A DNA stretch of 64,000 bases from Burkholderiales bacterium. Its GTDB lineage: Bacteria > Pseudomonadota > Gammaproteobacteria > Burkholderiales > Burkholderiaceae_C. The position numbers and the translations under genes are program-made. The notes beneath the pieces were generated by a model. The model did no database searches. It had not been told where the DNA came from and saw nothing but the letters and a program-made list of their open reading frames with translations. This document shows positions 1 to 8,680 of the stretch, in pieces. Positions within the stretch are counted from its first letter, which is position 1; the number at the start of each line of letters is the position of its first letter. Location: positions 1 through 64,000 of the forward strand of contig JAGWUS010000012.1 of NCBI GenBank assembly GCA_028868305.1, written 5' to 3'.

Positions 1-263
1 CCGGCAACTTATCCAGACCGTTGCCAGGATTGGCCAGCACCGGCACGCGGCGCTCGGTATTTTCGATCGGGGTCAACTTGCCCGCCCGCAGCAATAGGGG
101 ACGCAAGCCCTGGTAGGACCACAAAGTGGCGCGGGTGCGAGGAACGGGCTTTCCTGGGGGGGCGCACCGCACGCAAACTGGGCCACAGGGGCACCAGGTT
201 CTGGGCGGTCAGCGCATCGCGGTACTCCTGCGGGAGGTCTTCAAGGCGTCCGAGTTCTTGCAT
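1..263 (-). pseudogene. gentisate 1,2-dioxygenase, N-terminal part, frameshifted and cut by window edge
   Basis: The start is the ATG at 263, preceded by an AGGA ribosome site seven bases upstream; the first residues are MQELGRLEDLPQEYRDAL, then LVPLWPSLRAV, typical of gentisate 1,2-dioxygenase, the cupin Fe(II) enzyme that opens the gentisate ring to maleylpyruvate. The frame then meets a run of seven G on the + strand (156-162). Past it the family sequence continues only in another frame, where PRTRATLWSYQGLRPLLLR and then ERRVPVLANPGNGLDKLP can be read. Removing one base of the run restores a continuous protein. This is either a real inactivating indel or a base-calling error in a homopolymer. 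The gene is last in the catabolic operon, just after the MarR gene, and its C-terminal part lies outside the window. Confidence 0.8.
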
Positions 264-302
264 GGCAATTCCTAAGTCAGGTTTTATCCGCACGAAAAAC
301 AG

Positions 303-767
303 CTATAGATAAACTTTCTGAAGCAAACGCATCAACGTCTTGCGCTCGGTGGCCGTCAGCCGGGACGCCACATCGACTTCCAGTTGTGCGGCATCATTTT
401 CCGCCTGCTCCATCAGCTTGAGACCTTCCGGCGTGGGGTGCAAGCCCATGGCCCGGCCATCGTTGGGATGCGGACGCCGCTGAATGAGCCCCCGTTTCTC
501 CAGGCCATTGACCACGCCCACCAGATTCGGCGGCAAGATGCCCAGTACCGAGCACAACTGCCGCGATGTAATGCCCGGGTTGTGAACAATTAGCGATGCC
601 ACAGAAAAATCCACCACGGAATGAAAGTCGTGGACCACCATTCGCTGCAAGAACACATCAATCACCGCCAGCGCAGTACGCCGTGCGTTGTAGCCAATCA
701 GAGTTTCAAGAAAACTGGTGTCCACCCGGTCTACAGAAGGGTCTGATGTTTTTTGCTGGGTCGCCAT
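303..767 (-). CDS. MarR family transcriptional regulator
   Basis: A 154-residue winged-helix regulator of normal MarR length. The recognition-helix region reads GITSRQLCSVLGILPPNLVG and the wing carries the family-typical RRPHPNDGRAMGLHPT segment, followed by a C-terminal dimerisation helix. It lies 17 bases after the acyl-CoA dehydrogenase gene and 40 bases before gentisate dioxygenase on the same strand, so it is probably cotranscribed. MarR proteins in aromatic catabolic operons commonly repress the operon and release it when a CoA thioester or phenolic ligand binds; that role here is inferred from position. No operator palindrome was identified with confidence. Confidence 0.9.
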   Translation of the reverse strand: MATQQKTSDPSVDRVDTSFLETLIGYNARRTALAVIDVFLQRMVVHDFHSVVDFSVASLIVHNPGITSRQLCSVLGILPPNLVGVVNGLEKRGLIQRRPHPNDGRAMGLHPTPEGLKLMEQAENDAAQLEVDVASRLTATERKTLMRLLQKVYL

Positions 768-783
768 GAATCAACACCTGGTT

Positions 784-2493
784 TCAAAGCGCGACAGGCC
801 CACAGGCTCGGTCCACGATACCCACGCGCATCGCAAACTCCGGCATAACCCAGCGCTGCATCGCCTGCGCAGGCTGCACCCAGCGCACGTCGGCTCCAAC
901 TGCACTGCGTTCAATCTGTGCCCAGGCCCAGTCCATCAAAACCATTGCCACCGCACGCAAATAGTCATCTGCCACCCAGAACGCCAATGACGCGTCCTGT
1001 GCGGCCGAAGCCGCCAGCTTGCGGGTAAGCTCTTCGAGCACTTTCAAACGCTGCGCAACACGTGCCGAAGACGGGGCGTCCGAAGGCATCGCGTCTTGAA
1101 GTTCATTCAACAATGTGAAGAAGCCTCGTCCCCCGTCTGCCAGGACCTTGCGCACTAGCAAATCAATCGCCTGAATTTCGTTGGTGCCCTCGTAAATCAT
1201 GGCAACCCGCGCATCGCGAATGTTCTGCTCAATGCCCCACTCGCGCACATAACCATGCCCGCCAAATACCTGCAGACACTCACTCCCACCATAAAACGCC
1301 TGTTGGGTGAAGGCTGCCTTGATGGCGGGCGTCACGAAAGTGCACCAGCGTTGGGCAGCCTCTTTGCGCACCGTATCGGGATGGTGCTTGAGCATGTCGA
1401 GCTCCATCGCCGTGCGATAGGCCAGCACACGGGCACCATCAATCCAGGCACGCTGGGTGTCCAGAATACGCCGCATGGCGGGATGCTCTGCAATCAGGTC
1501 TGCCTCAGCGGCCGACTTGCCACGCCCGGGGGCACGCATCTGGCGACGCTCCTTTGAATAGGCATCAGCCTTTTGCCAGGCAGCCTCCAGCAAACCCACG
1601 CCCTGCAGAGCCACATGCAAACGCGCCGCGTTCATCATCACGAACATGGCGTTCAAACCACGTCCCGGTGCGCCGACCATCCAGCCTATAGCTGCATCAA
1701 AGCGCATCACGCAAGTGGGGCTGCCATGCAGGCCCATTTTTTCTTCAATGCGTTCGCAGTGCGCTTCGCTGCGGCTGCCGTCCGCATAGAACTTGGGCAC
1801 CAAAAACAGCGACAAGCCCCTGGGTCCGGGCGGTGCATCGGGCAGGCGCGCCAGCACAAGATGCACGATGTTGTCGCTCAGGTCGTGCTCACCGCCTGAA
1901 ATAAAAATCTTGGTTCCGCTGATCTGGTAGCTGCCGTCTGCCTGCCAAACGGCTTTGGTACGTGCCAGCCCCAGGTCACTCCCCGCATGGGGCTCGGTCA
2001 GGCACATGGTCGCCAGCCACTCGCCAGTTGCCACTTTCTCCAGGTACTGCGCCTTTAGCTCCTCACTGGCATGGTGCTTGATGCATTCATAGGCGCCGTG
2101 CAAGAGTCCCGGTGCCATGGTCCAACCGTGGTTGGCCGCACTCAGCATTTCATACAAAACCGCTTCCATCACTGCTGGCAATCCCTGGCCTCCGTCTTCG
2201 GTCGCCGATGCCAGCGCAGGCCAGCCGGCCTGCCAGAAGGCCTGGTACGCGTCCCGAAAACCGGGTGGCGTTGTGACCTTGCCGTTATCAAAGCGGCATC
2301 CAGTTTCGTCGCCATTACGGTTGAGGGGCGCAATGACCTCACCCACGAACTTACCCGCCTCCTGCAGCACCTGCAGCACCAGGTCTGGATCCACCTCGCT
2401 GTAGTTTTGCAAAGCCTGCAACTGGGCGGGGGCGTTGAGCACCTGCGACAACAGCAGGTGAATATCTTCCGTAGCGGGCTGGTAAGCGTTCAT
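784..2493 (-). CDS. acyl-CoA dehydrogenase (probable arylpropionyl-CoA/acyl-CoA type)
   Basis: A FAD-dependent enzyme that would put the alpha-beta double bond into an acyl-CoA. From the ATG at 2493 it has 569 residues. The flavin-site motif CLTEPHAGSDLGLARTKA, the strand GTKIFISGGEHDL, and near residue 430 the segment VFGGHGYVREWGIEQNIRD followed by IYEGTNEIQAIDLL, which holds the catalytic Glu, are all visible. About 120 extra C-terminal residues put it in the long (~590 aa) acyl-CoA dehydrogenase subfamily. The frame stays open to 2565, but that would overlap livF, so the internal ATG is chosen although no strong ribosome site precedes it. In the operon it would supply the first oxidation of the side chain when the substrate is saturated. 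Confidence 0.92.
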   Translation of the reverse strand: MNAYQPATEDIHLLLSQVLNAPAQLQALQNYSEVDPDLVLQVLQEAGKFVGEVIAPLNRNGDETGCRFDNGKVTTPPGFRDAYQAFWQAGWPALASATEDGGQGLPAVMEAVLYEMLSAANHGWTMAPGLLHGAYECIKHHASEELKAQYLEKVATGEWLATMCLTEPHAGSDLGLARTKAVWQADGSYQISGTKIFISGGEHDLSDNIVHLVLARLPDAPPGPRGLSLFLVPKFYADGSRSEAHCERIEEKMGLHGSPTCVMRFDAAIGWMVGAPGRGLNAMFVMMNAARLHVALQGVGLLEAAWQKADAYSKERRQMRAPGRGKSAAEADLIAEHPAMRRILDTQRAWIDGARVLAYRTAMELDMLKHHPDTVRKEAAQRWCTFVTPAIKAAFTQQAFYGGSECLQVFGGHGYVREWGIEQNIRDARVAMIYEGTNEIQAIDLLVRKVLADGGRGFFTLLNELQDAMPSDAPSSARVAQRLKVLEELTRKLAASAAQDASLAFWVADDYLRAVAMVLMDWAWAQIERSAVGADVRWVQPAQAMQRWVMPEFAMRVGIVDRACGPVAL

Positions 2494-2527
2494 GAGGACA
2501 ACAAATGGTGAATAGGCGACAGGGATA

Positions 2528-3265
2528 TCAGGCGGCCTTCTTGGCAGCACCCAGGTAGGTGTCAATCACCCGCGGATCCTGAGCCAGATCGGCTGCAGGG
2601 CCGTGCAGGCCAATCTCGCCCATTTCGAGCACATAGCCCTGATCAGCCACCGCCAGTGCTGCACGGGCGTTTTGCTCCACCAGTACGATGGTTACACCGG
2701 TTTGGCGCAAGGTCTCAATGATGGAAAAAATCTCCTTCACGATCAGCGGAGCAAGACCCAGACTGGGCTCATCGAGCATCAGCATTTTGGGTGCGGACAT
2801 CAGCGAGCGACCTACGGCCAGCATCTGGCGTTCACCACCCGACAGCGTACCGGCCTCCTGCACACGGCGCTCCTTGAGACGTGGAAAAAGGGAGTACACA
2901 TCGTCCAGCCGGCTGCGCCACTGGGCGTTGCCCAGACGCATCTGGCGGTAGCCACCCAGCACCAGGTTGTCTTCCACACTCATGGTGCCGAACAGCTCGC
3001 GCTTTTCGGGTACCAGGGCAATGCCGAGCATCACGCGCTCTTCGAGCGTAAGTTCTTCAATCGCCTGCCCTTCAAAATCAATGCGTCCTTTGCCAGGCAG
3101 CAAGCCCATCAACGTATTGAGGAAGGTGGACTTGCCGGCACCGTTCGGTCCGATCACAGTGATCACACTGCCCTTGGTGGCTTCCAGACTCAGGCCGTGC
3201 AAGACTTCAGCCTTGCCATAACCGGCGCGCAGATCGCTAACTTTTAGCATGGGGGTTGTGTTCAT
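2528..3265 (-). CDS. livF: branched-chain-type ABC transporter ATP-binding protein LivF
   Basis: The second ATPase subunit of a LivFGHMK-type importer, 245 residues. Walker A ([16 protein letters not shown]), signature (LSGGERQML) and Walker B (MLMLDEPSLGLAP) are intact. The C-terminal stretch ADLAQDPRVIDTYLG is characteristic of LivF. The ATG at 3265 is preferred because GAGGA lies five bases before it; a GTG at 3277 is possible. It follows the fused LivM-LivG gene by 18 bases. Because it sits among aromatic acid catabolic genes, the importer probably carries an aromatic acid rather than an amino acid (inference). Confidence 0.95.
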   Translation of the reverse strand: MNTTPMLKVSDLRAGYGKAEVLHGLSLEATKGSVITVIGPNGAGKSTFLNTLMGLLPGKGRIDFEGQAIEELTLEERVMLGIALVPEKRELFGTMSVEDNLVLGGYRQMRLGNAQWRSRLDDVYSLFPRLKERRVQEAGTLSGGERQMLAVGRSLMSAPKMLMLDEPSLGLAPLIVKEIFSIIETLRQTGVTIVLVEQNARAALAVADQGYVLEMGEIGLHGPAADLAQDPRVIDTYLGAAKKAA

Positions 3266-3283
3266 GTCAGTCCTCACTGCGGG

Positions 3284-5050
3284 TCAATGTTCGGTACCCA
3301 GATAGGCGGCACGCACAGCGGGGTTGGCTTGTACTTCAGCAGGTGTTCCGCGGGTCAGCAAGGTGCCAAACTCCATTACCACCAGCTGATCGCACACATC
3401 CATTACCAGATCCATGTCGTGCTCTACCAGCAAAATACTCATCCCTTCGCCTTGCAGTTGCCGCAACACTTGCGCCAGCGCCTGCTTTTCCTTGTGGCGC
3501 AGGCCAGCAGCCGGCTCGTCGAGCAATAGCAGGGCCGGGTCGCAGCACAATGCACGGGCGATTTCCATGAGCCGTTGCGGGCCCATGGCCAAGTTGCCGG
3601 CTTGCTCGTGCATGAACTCCCCCATGCCGATACGTTCGAGCTGGCGCTGGGCCTCTTTCATGAGGCGTTGCTCTTCAAGCTTGTTGGTACGCAGCATCGA
3701 AGAGACCACACCGCTTGCGCCGCGGGTATAGGCGCCCATGGCCACGTTCTCCAGCACCGTCATATCGGCGATCATCTTCACGTGCTGAAACGTCCGGGCC
3801 ATGCCTTTGCGCGAAATGTCGCGGGAAGCCAGGGCGCTGATGTCGTCGCCTCGGAATGTCACCTGACCGCTGGTTTTTCCGAGCACACCGGTAATCAGGT
3901 TGAACGTGGTGGACTTGCCCGCGCCATTGGGGCCAATCAAGCCAACAATCTGGCCGGCAGCGATATCGAAGCTGATGTCATTCACCGCCACCAGACCACC
4001 AAACTGTTTGCGGATCTTGTCCACATGGAGCACCAACTCGCCCATGGCGGGCTTGCTGCGCGCAGGCAGGTCTACCGCATTCTGCCAGTCCACGGTGCGC
4101 GGCGGACGAGGCAGCCTGCGCGCAACCACCGACCACAAGCCGTCAGGCAGGTATTTGAGTACCAGTACCAGGGCGATGCCAAACACAATGACCTCGTAAC
4201 TGCCACTGGTACCAATCAATGCGGGCAAGGCAACCTGCAAATAGTCGTCCAGCAACTTGACCAGACCGGCGCCGACGATGGCACCCCACACGTATCCGAC
4301 CCCACCAATCACCGTCATGAACAGGTACTCGATGCCCATCTTGAGGCCAAAGGCCGACGGATTCACCGTGCGCTGGAAGTGCGCCAGCAGCCACCCTGCG
4401 ACAGACGCGAACAGCGCAGCAATCAGAAAGATGGTGACCTTGTAGCGGAAGGTGCTGATGCCCATGGCCTCGGCCATTTGCGTTCCGCCCTTGAGCGACC
4501 GGATGGCCCGCCCCGGACGGGAGTCCAGCAGATTCAGCAGTGCCACGGCACCCGCGATCACGATGGCCCAGGTCAGCACGAAAAAGAGGCGCCCCTGGCC
4601 AATGTCAACTGAACCGATGGACAGACTCTTGAGCCCCAGCAAACCATCGTACTTGCCCAAGGCATCAAGGTTGCCCATGAGGTAATACAGCGACAGGCCC
4701 CATGCGATGGTTGCCAGCGGAAGGTAGTGTCCCGACATGCGCAGGGTGATCAGGCCGACGATGACGGCACTCACCGCAGTGAGTCCAAGCCCCACGAATA
4801 CCGTGAGCCAGGGCGACAGACCGGTATTGAGTGTGAGCCAGGCGGTGGTGTACGCGCCGATGCCGACGAAGGCTGCCTGGCCAAACGAAGTCAGACCACC
4901 AACCCCTGTCAGCAGCACCAGGCCCAGGCACACCAGCGCATACAGGCCGATGTAATTGAGCTGCGCGATCCAGAAATCAGGCAAGGGAAGCAGCGCGATG
5001 ACCGGAACCGCGGCAGCCAGCAGGAGGATAGGGATGTTTCTTTTCAACAT
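3284..5050 (-). CDS. livM-livG: fused LivM permease - LivG ATPase of ABC importer
   Basis: One 588-residue protein joins two subunits that are usually separate. Residues 1 to about 325 are a LivM permease: several hydrophobic segments, the [17 protein letters not shown] motif and the EAMGIST cytoplasmic loop. After a short linker rich in Arg and Pro, residues about 345-588 form a LivG ATPase with Walker A ([16 protein letters not shown]), signature [15 protein letters not shown] and Walker B ([11 protein letters not shown]). The order matches the inner-membrane complex in which LivM contacts LivG. The start at 5050 lies two bases after the LivH stop, so the genes are translationally close. 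Such fusions are known in Burkholderiales. Confidence 0.95.
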   Translation of the reverse strand: MLKRNIPILLLAAAVPVIALLPLPDFWIAQLNYIGLYALVCLGLVLLTGVGGLTSFGQAAFVGIGAYTTAWLTLNTGLSPWLTVFVGLGLTAVSAVIVGLITLRMSGHYLPLATIAWGLSLYYLMGNLDALGKYDGLLGLKSLSIGSVDIGQGRLFFVLTWAIVIAGAVALLNLLDSRPGRAIRSLKGGTQMAEAMGISTFRYKVTIFLIAALFASVAGWLLAHFQRTVNPSAFGLKMGIEYLFMTVIGGVGYVWGAIVGAGLVKLLDDYLQVALPALIGTSGSYEVIVFGIALVLVLKYLPDGLWSVVARRLPRPPRTVDWQNAVDLPARSKPAMGELVLHVDKIRKQFGGLVAVNDISFDIAAGQIVGLIGPNGAGKSTTFNLITGVLGKTSGQVTFRGDDISALASRDISRKGMARTFQHVKMIADMTVLENVAMGAYTRGASGVVSSMLRTNKLEEQRLMKEAQRQLERIGMGEFMHEQAGNLAMGPQRLMEIARALCCDPALLLLDEPAAGLRHKEKQALAQVLRQLQGEGMSILLVEHDMDLVMDVCDQLVVMEFGTLLTRGTPAEVQANPAVRAAYLGTEH

Positions 5051-5052
5051 AG

Positions 5053-6093
5053 TCAGTGTTCCTCGTCAGAGTGGCCACTGTGCAGAGAGCGAACCAGCAG
5101 GATGGGCAGAATTAAAGTGAACACGATCACTTCCTTGAAGGCACTGGCCCAGAAGGCACCAAAAGCCTCGACGATGCCCACGAAAAGTGCACCAACAAGG
5201 GCACCCGGATAGCTGGAAAGACCCGCGATCACCGCGGCCACAAAGCCTTTGAGACCGATCAAAAAGCCGGAGTCGTAGAACACCGTGGTGGTGGGACCAA
5301 TCAGAAGGCCTGAGAGCGCACCGATCAGCGCTGCCATCAGGAAAGTCAGCTGGCCAGAAGCGTGGGTGGAGATGCCCATGAGGCGCGCTCCAGTTCGATT
5401 GACGGCCGTAGCACGCAAGGCCTTGCCCCGCAGGGAGCGCTCAAAGTACAGCCACAACAACACAATCAATGCCAGCGATACGCCGAAAATGATTACAGTC
5501 TGGCCACTGAGACTGACTGGTCCCAGTGCGAACCGCGCATCCCAGAACGAGGGATTGCGAAAGCCCTCGGCGCCAAAGAACAGCAGGCCCAAACCGGTCA
5601 TGGCGAAATGCACACCGACCGAAACAATCAGCAGCACCAGAGGTGTCGCCGATTCAAGCGACTGGTAGGCCACACGGTACACCAGCGGCCCGAAGGCGGT
5701 AACGATGGCAACGCTCAGGGTTGCTTGCACCCACAGCGGAAATTGCAGTGGAGCGGCCCAGATCGCAAGCCCCGAGATCAGCATGGGGAAAACCGCACCC
5801 TTCAGCGCTGGCTTGAGTGCGCGTACGGCATTGCCATGGTGGCGCCAGCGCTCGACCAGCTCCATCAACGCGGCTACACCCGCCAGCAGCAACAGCAGCC
5901 AGACCGTGCCCGGCGTTTTTCCGGTTTGCAACATGGCCAGGGTGAGTGCGCCATAGGCGACAAATTCACCTTGCGGAATGAAGATCACCCGTGTGACGGT
6001 GAACACCAATACCGTGGCCAACCCGAGCAGGGCATAAACCGCGCCATTGGTCACGCCGTCCAGTAGCAGGATGCTGGCGATGGAGAAGTCCAT
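5053..6093 (-). CDS. livH: branched-chain-type ABC transporter permease LivH
   Basis: An inner-membrane permease of 346 residues, about 50 longer than typical LivH. It opens with [20 protein letters not shown], the usual LivH N-terminus. The extra length is an insertion after the second hydrophobic segment, around [20 protein letters not shown], apparently adding membrane helices. The conserved [13 protein letters not shown] loop, the segment [16 protein letters not shown] and the closing GGLSS-like [20 protein letters not shown] motif are present. It lies about 100 bases after the binding-protein gene and directly before the LivM-LivG fusion. Confidence 0.93.
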   Translation of the reverse strand: MDFSIASILLLDGVTNGAVYALLGLATVLVFTVTRVIFIPQGEFVAYGALTLAMLQTGKTPGTVWLLLLLAGVAALMELVERWRHHGNAVRALKPALKGAVFPMLISGLAIWAAPLQFPLWVQATLSVAIVTAFGPLVYRVAYQSLESATPLVLLIVSVGVHFAMTGLGLLFFGAEGFRNPSFWDARFALGPVSLSGQTVIIFGVSLALIVLLWLYFERSLRGKALRATAVNRTGARLMGISTHASGQLTFLMAALIGALSGLLIGPTTTVFYDSGFLIGLKGFVAAVIAGLSSYPGALVGALFVGIVEAFGAFWASAFKEVIVFTLILPILLVRSLHSGHSDEEH

Positions 6094-6195
6094 GGTGAGC
6101 CTTGGAAGAATTCAGGAGAGGCCACGCGGGGTGGCGAAGAGCTGGGGCGTTACTTCCACAGCAGAAGCAACGCCCGCACAGAGCGCTTAGGCGGC

Positions 6196-7329
6196 TTATT
6201 CGACCTTGAACTTGCCGTCAACCACCTTGGTCATGACGCCGGTTTCCAGCGTGTAGCCCCAGTGGTCATCCTTGGTCCAGTTCATCACACCGTGGGAAAA
6301 CACGGTGCGACCCATGGTTTCCAGGCTGTCACGCATGGCAGCACGGAACTCAGGGGTGCCGGGCTTGGCCTTTTTCAGCGCCATGGGAATGGCTTTTTCC
6401 ATGGCGATCTGGAAATCGTAAGAGTGACCGGCAAACTGGTTGCGGGTGTTTGGCCCAAACTCCTTCTCGTACTTCTGCACAAAATCGAGTGCAAGTTTCT
6501 TGGAAGGATGGCTGTCGGGCAGTTGGTCACCCAGCAGCGCAGGGCCGGACACCACGTAGGTGCCTTCAACCGCTTTGCCACCTATGCGGGGAAGGTCTGG
6601 TGTGGCAGCAGCATGCGTCTGGTAAACCTTGCCCTTGTAGCCGCGCTCGACCAGTGCCATTTGCGGCATGGCAGCGCCAGAACCGGACGCCACCACAAGA
6701 ATTGCGTCAGGGTTGGCAGAGGTCAGCTTCAGTGCCTGGGGAGTCACACTCGTGTCGGTACGGGCAAAGCGCTCGGTGCCCACCAGCTTGATGCCAGCCT
6801 TGTCCAGCATAGGGGTCACCGCATCCAGCCATTGTTGACCATATGCGTCGGCGTAGCCCAAAAAGCCCACGGTCTTGACGCCCTGCTTTTTCATCAGTTC
6901 AACCACGGCGTGGCCCATCACAATGTTGGACTGCGGCATCCGAAACAACCAACCATCTTTACCTGGGGGAACACCCACAGGTGAGGCGGCCACCTGCACG
7001 GTGCCAGATTCACTGGCGACATCGGTCATCGCAGCAGCAACAGGAGTGGCGCAGGAACCAAAAATTAGGTCCACCTTGTCTTCCGTCACAAAACGACGTG
7101 CATTAGCCGTTCCTTTGCCGGGGTCTGAAGCGTCGTCGAGAACGATCAGTTGAACTTTCTCTCCTCCGATGGTTTTGGGGAAAAGTTGCAATTGCTTCTG
7201 CATGGGGATACCCAGTCCAGAGGCTGGACCTGTCAGCGATAGGCTCACGCCTATCTTGATATCGGCAAAAGCCGCAGTGCTGGTGATAGTGGCGATTGCC
7301 AGTGTCAGCAGGGTTTTCTTGAGTTTCAT
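6196..7329 (-). CDS. periplasmic substrate-binding protein of the ABC importer (LivK-like)
   Basis: A type I periplasmic binding protein of 377 residues. The ATG at 7329 follows an AGGAG ribosome site and gives a Sec signal peptide (MKLKKTLLTLAIATITSTAAFA) with cleavage expected near AFA-DI. The mature protein starts with IKIGVSLSLTGPASGLGIPM, the usual opening of this family. It would capture the substrate in the periplasm and hand it to LivH and LivM. The closest relatives by motif are aromatic-acid and branched-chain binders; the true ligand cannot be read from sequence. A longer frame to 7392 is open but would bury the signal peptide. Confidence 0.92.
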   Translation of the reverse strand: MKLKKTLLTLAIATITSTAAFADIKIGVSLSLTGPASGLGIPMQKQLQLFPKTIGGEKVQLIVLDDASDPGKGTANARRFVTEDKVDLIFGSCATPVAAAMTDVASESGTVQVAASPVGVPPGKDGWLFRMPQSNIVMGHAVVELMKKQGVKTVGFLGYADAYGQQWLDAVTPMLDKAGIKLVGTERFARTDTSVTPQALKLTSANPDAILVVASGSGAAMPQMALVERGYKGKVYQTHAAATPDLPRIGGKAVEGTYVVSGPALLGDQLPDSHPSKKLALDFVQKYEKEFGPNTRNQFAGHSYDFQIAMEKAIPMALKKAKPGTPEFRAAMRDSLETMGRTVFSHGVMNWTKDDHWGYTLETGVMTKVVDGKFKVE

Positions 7330-7382
7330 GCTTGTCTCCTTAGATAGTTGGATTGGACAGGGGGTACACGGGGGAAAATGAA

Positions 7383-7802
7383 TCAGCTGCACTTGGACTT
7401 GATGTCTTCAGGCACCGGAATGGCTTTAATGCGGTCGGGTTCGCCTTCGGGGTGCACCACAAAGGCACGGGTTTCGCGCCCCTCGCACAGCACGGTATCC
7501 CCGCGCATGACGACGTGCTTCTGCACAAAGGTCTTGGCCGCCCAGGACTCGATGCTGGTGTGCACATGCAGCGTCTCGCCATAGGTCGCCGGGCGCATGA
7601 ATTTGGTGTGAATCTCCAGCAGGGGCGTGCCGATGATGCCGGTGTTTTTTTTGAGCTCGCGCCAGGGCGGGATGCCGCATTCCATGAAGAAATGCAGCGA
7701 GGCCGCATCCATCCATTTGGAAAAATTCGGAAAGAAAACGATGCCGGCAGGGTCGCAGTCGCCAAACTGAACCTTGATGTCGTAAACGGTGGTCTTGGTC
7801 AT
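7383..7802 (-). CDS. 4-hydroxybenzoyl-CoA thioesterase family protein
   Basis: A 139-residue hot-dog fold thioesterase. VQFGDCDPAGIVFFPNF near residues 11-27 matches the 4-hydroxybenzoyl-CoA thioesterase active site, where the Asp of the DPAG segment is the catalytic acid. In this operon it could hydrolyse the hydroxybenzoyl-CoA left after thiolysis, giving free hydroxybenzoate for ring hydroxylation. It lies 15 bases after the SDR gene. Substrate assignment is inferred from context and motif. Confidence 0.9.
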   Translation of the reverse strand: MTKTTVYDIKVQFGDCDPAGIVFFPNFSKWMDAASLHFFMECGIPPWRELKKNTGIIGTPLLEIHTKFMRPATYGETLHVHTSIESWAAKTFVQKHVVMRGDTVLCEGRETRAFVVHPEGEPDRIKAIPVPEDIKSKCS

Positions 7803-7817
7803 AGAGGCTTTCAGTAT

Positions 7818-8582
7818 TTAACGCGGCGCCATGCGCAGTGCGCCATCCAGGCGAATCACTTCGCCATTGAGGTGGCCATTGGTCACGATGTGGGAAGCCA
7901 ATTGGGCAAATTCTTCCGGTTTGCCCAGGCGCTGTGGAAACGGAATGCTGGCCGCCAGCGACTGTTGCACCGGCTCAGGCAGCGTGCGCATCAAGGGGGT
8001 GGCGAACAATCCGGGGGCAATCGTACAGACGCGGATGCCGTGCTGCGCCAGATCGCGCGCCATGGGGAGCGTCATGCCAACAACACCGGCCTTGGAGGCA
8101 CTGTAGGCTTGCTGCCCCACCTGGCCGTCAAACGCAGCAACCGAGGCGGTGAACACCATGGCTCCGCGCTCGCCGTCTTCCATGGGCTCCAACTTTGCGC
8201 AGGCCGCCGCAAACAGCCGCGCCACGTTGTAGGTGCCAATCAGGTTCACGTTGACCACTCTGGCGAAGTCTTCCAGCGGCGCCGCGTTGCCGTCCTTGCC
8301 CACTACGCGCTTGGCACTGCCGATACCCGCAATCTGCATCAGAATGCGGGCCGGGCCGTGGGCCGTAGTGGCCTGGTCGATGGCGTTTTGCACGCTCTCC
8401 GGACTGGTCACATCGCACTGCACTGCGATACCACCAATCTCCGCGGCCACTTTTTGCGCAGCCGCCAGATTCACGTCCAGAATCGCCACCCTGGCGCCCT
8501 GGCGTGCCAGCTCACGCGCGGTTGCTTCGCCCAGTCCGGAGCCACCACCGGTGACCAACGCTGCATGTCCTTGAATATTCAT
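7818..8582 (-). CDS. SDR family 3-hydroxyacyl-CoA dehydrogenase (HSD10-like)
   Basis: A 254-residue short-chain dehydrogenase. The NAD-binding motif TGGGSGLGEATA is at residues 10-21, an acidic residue follows beta-2 (AILDVN), which favours NAD(H), and the catalytic YSASK follows the serine in FTASVAAFDGQ. The insert and the closing MAPR-type tail resemble type II 3-hydroxyacyl-CoA dehydrogenases. It would oxidise the 3-hydroxyacyl-CoA formed by the hydratase. It lies between the thiolase and thioesterase genes; a 98-base gap without a visible gene separates it from the thiolase gene. Confidence 0.9.
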   Translation of the reverse strand: MNIQGHAALVTGGGSGLGEATARELARQGARVAILDVNLAAAQKVAAEIGGIAVQCDVTSPESVQNAIDQATTAHGPARILMQIAGIGSAKRVVGKDGNAAPLEDFARVVNVNLIGTYNVARLFAAACAKLEPMEDGERGAMVFTASVAAFDGQVGQQAYSASKAGVVGMTLPMARDLAQHGIRVCTIAPGLFATPLMRTLPEPVQQSLAASIPFPQRLGKPEEFAQLASHIVTNGHLNGEVIRLDGALRMAPR

Positions 8583-8680
8583 TCCTGCTTCCTTCTGCCA
8601 CTTATTGCTACATTTTTTATAGCTGTTTGTACATACTATTCGGGGGCTGGAGGCCGATTTGGCTTGTGTTCATCTGAAAT

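Noticed and set aside
150-165. Programmed ribosomal frameshift in gentisate dioxygenase
   Set aside because: No slippery heptamer plus pseudoknot context is evident and the family is not known to use recoding; indel or read error is simpler.
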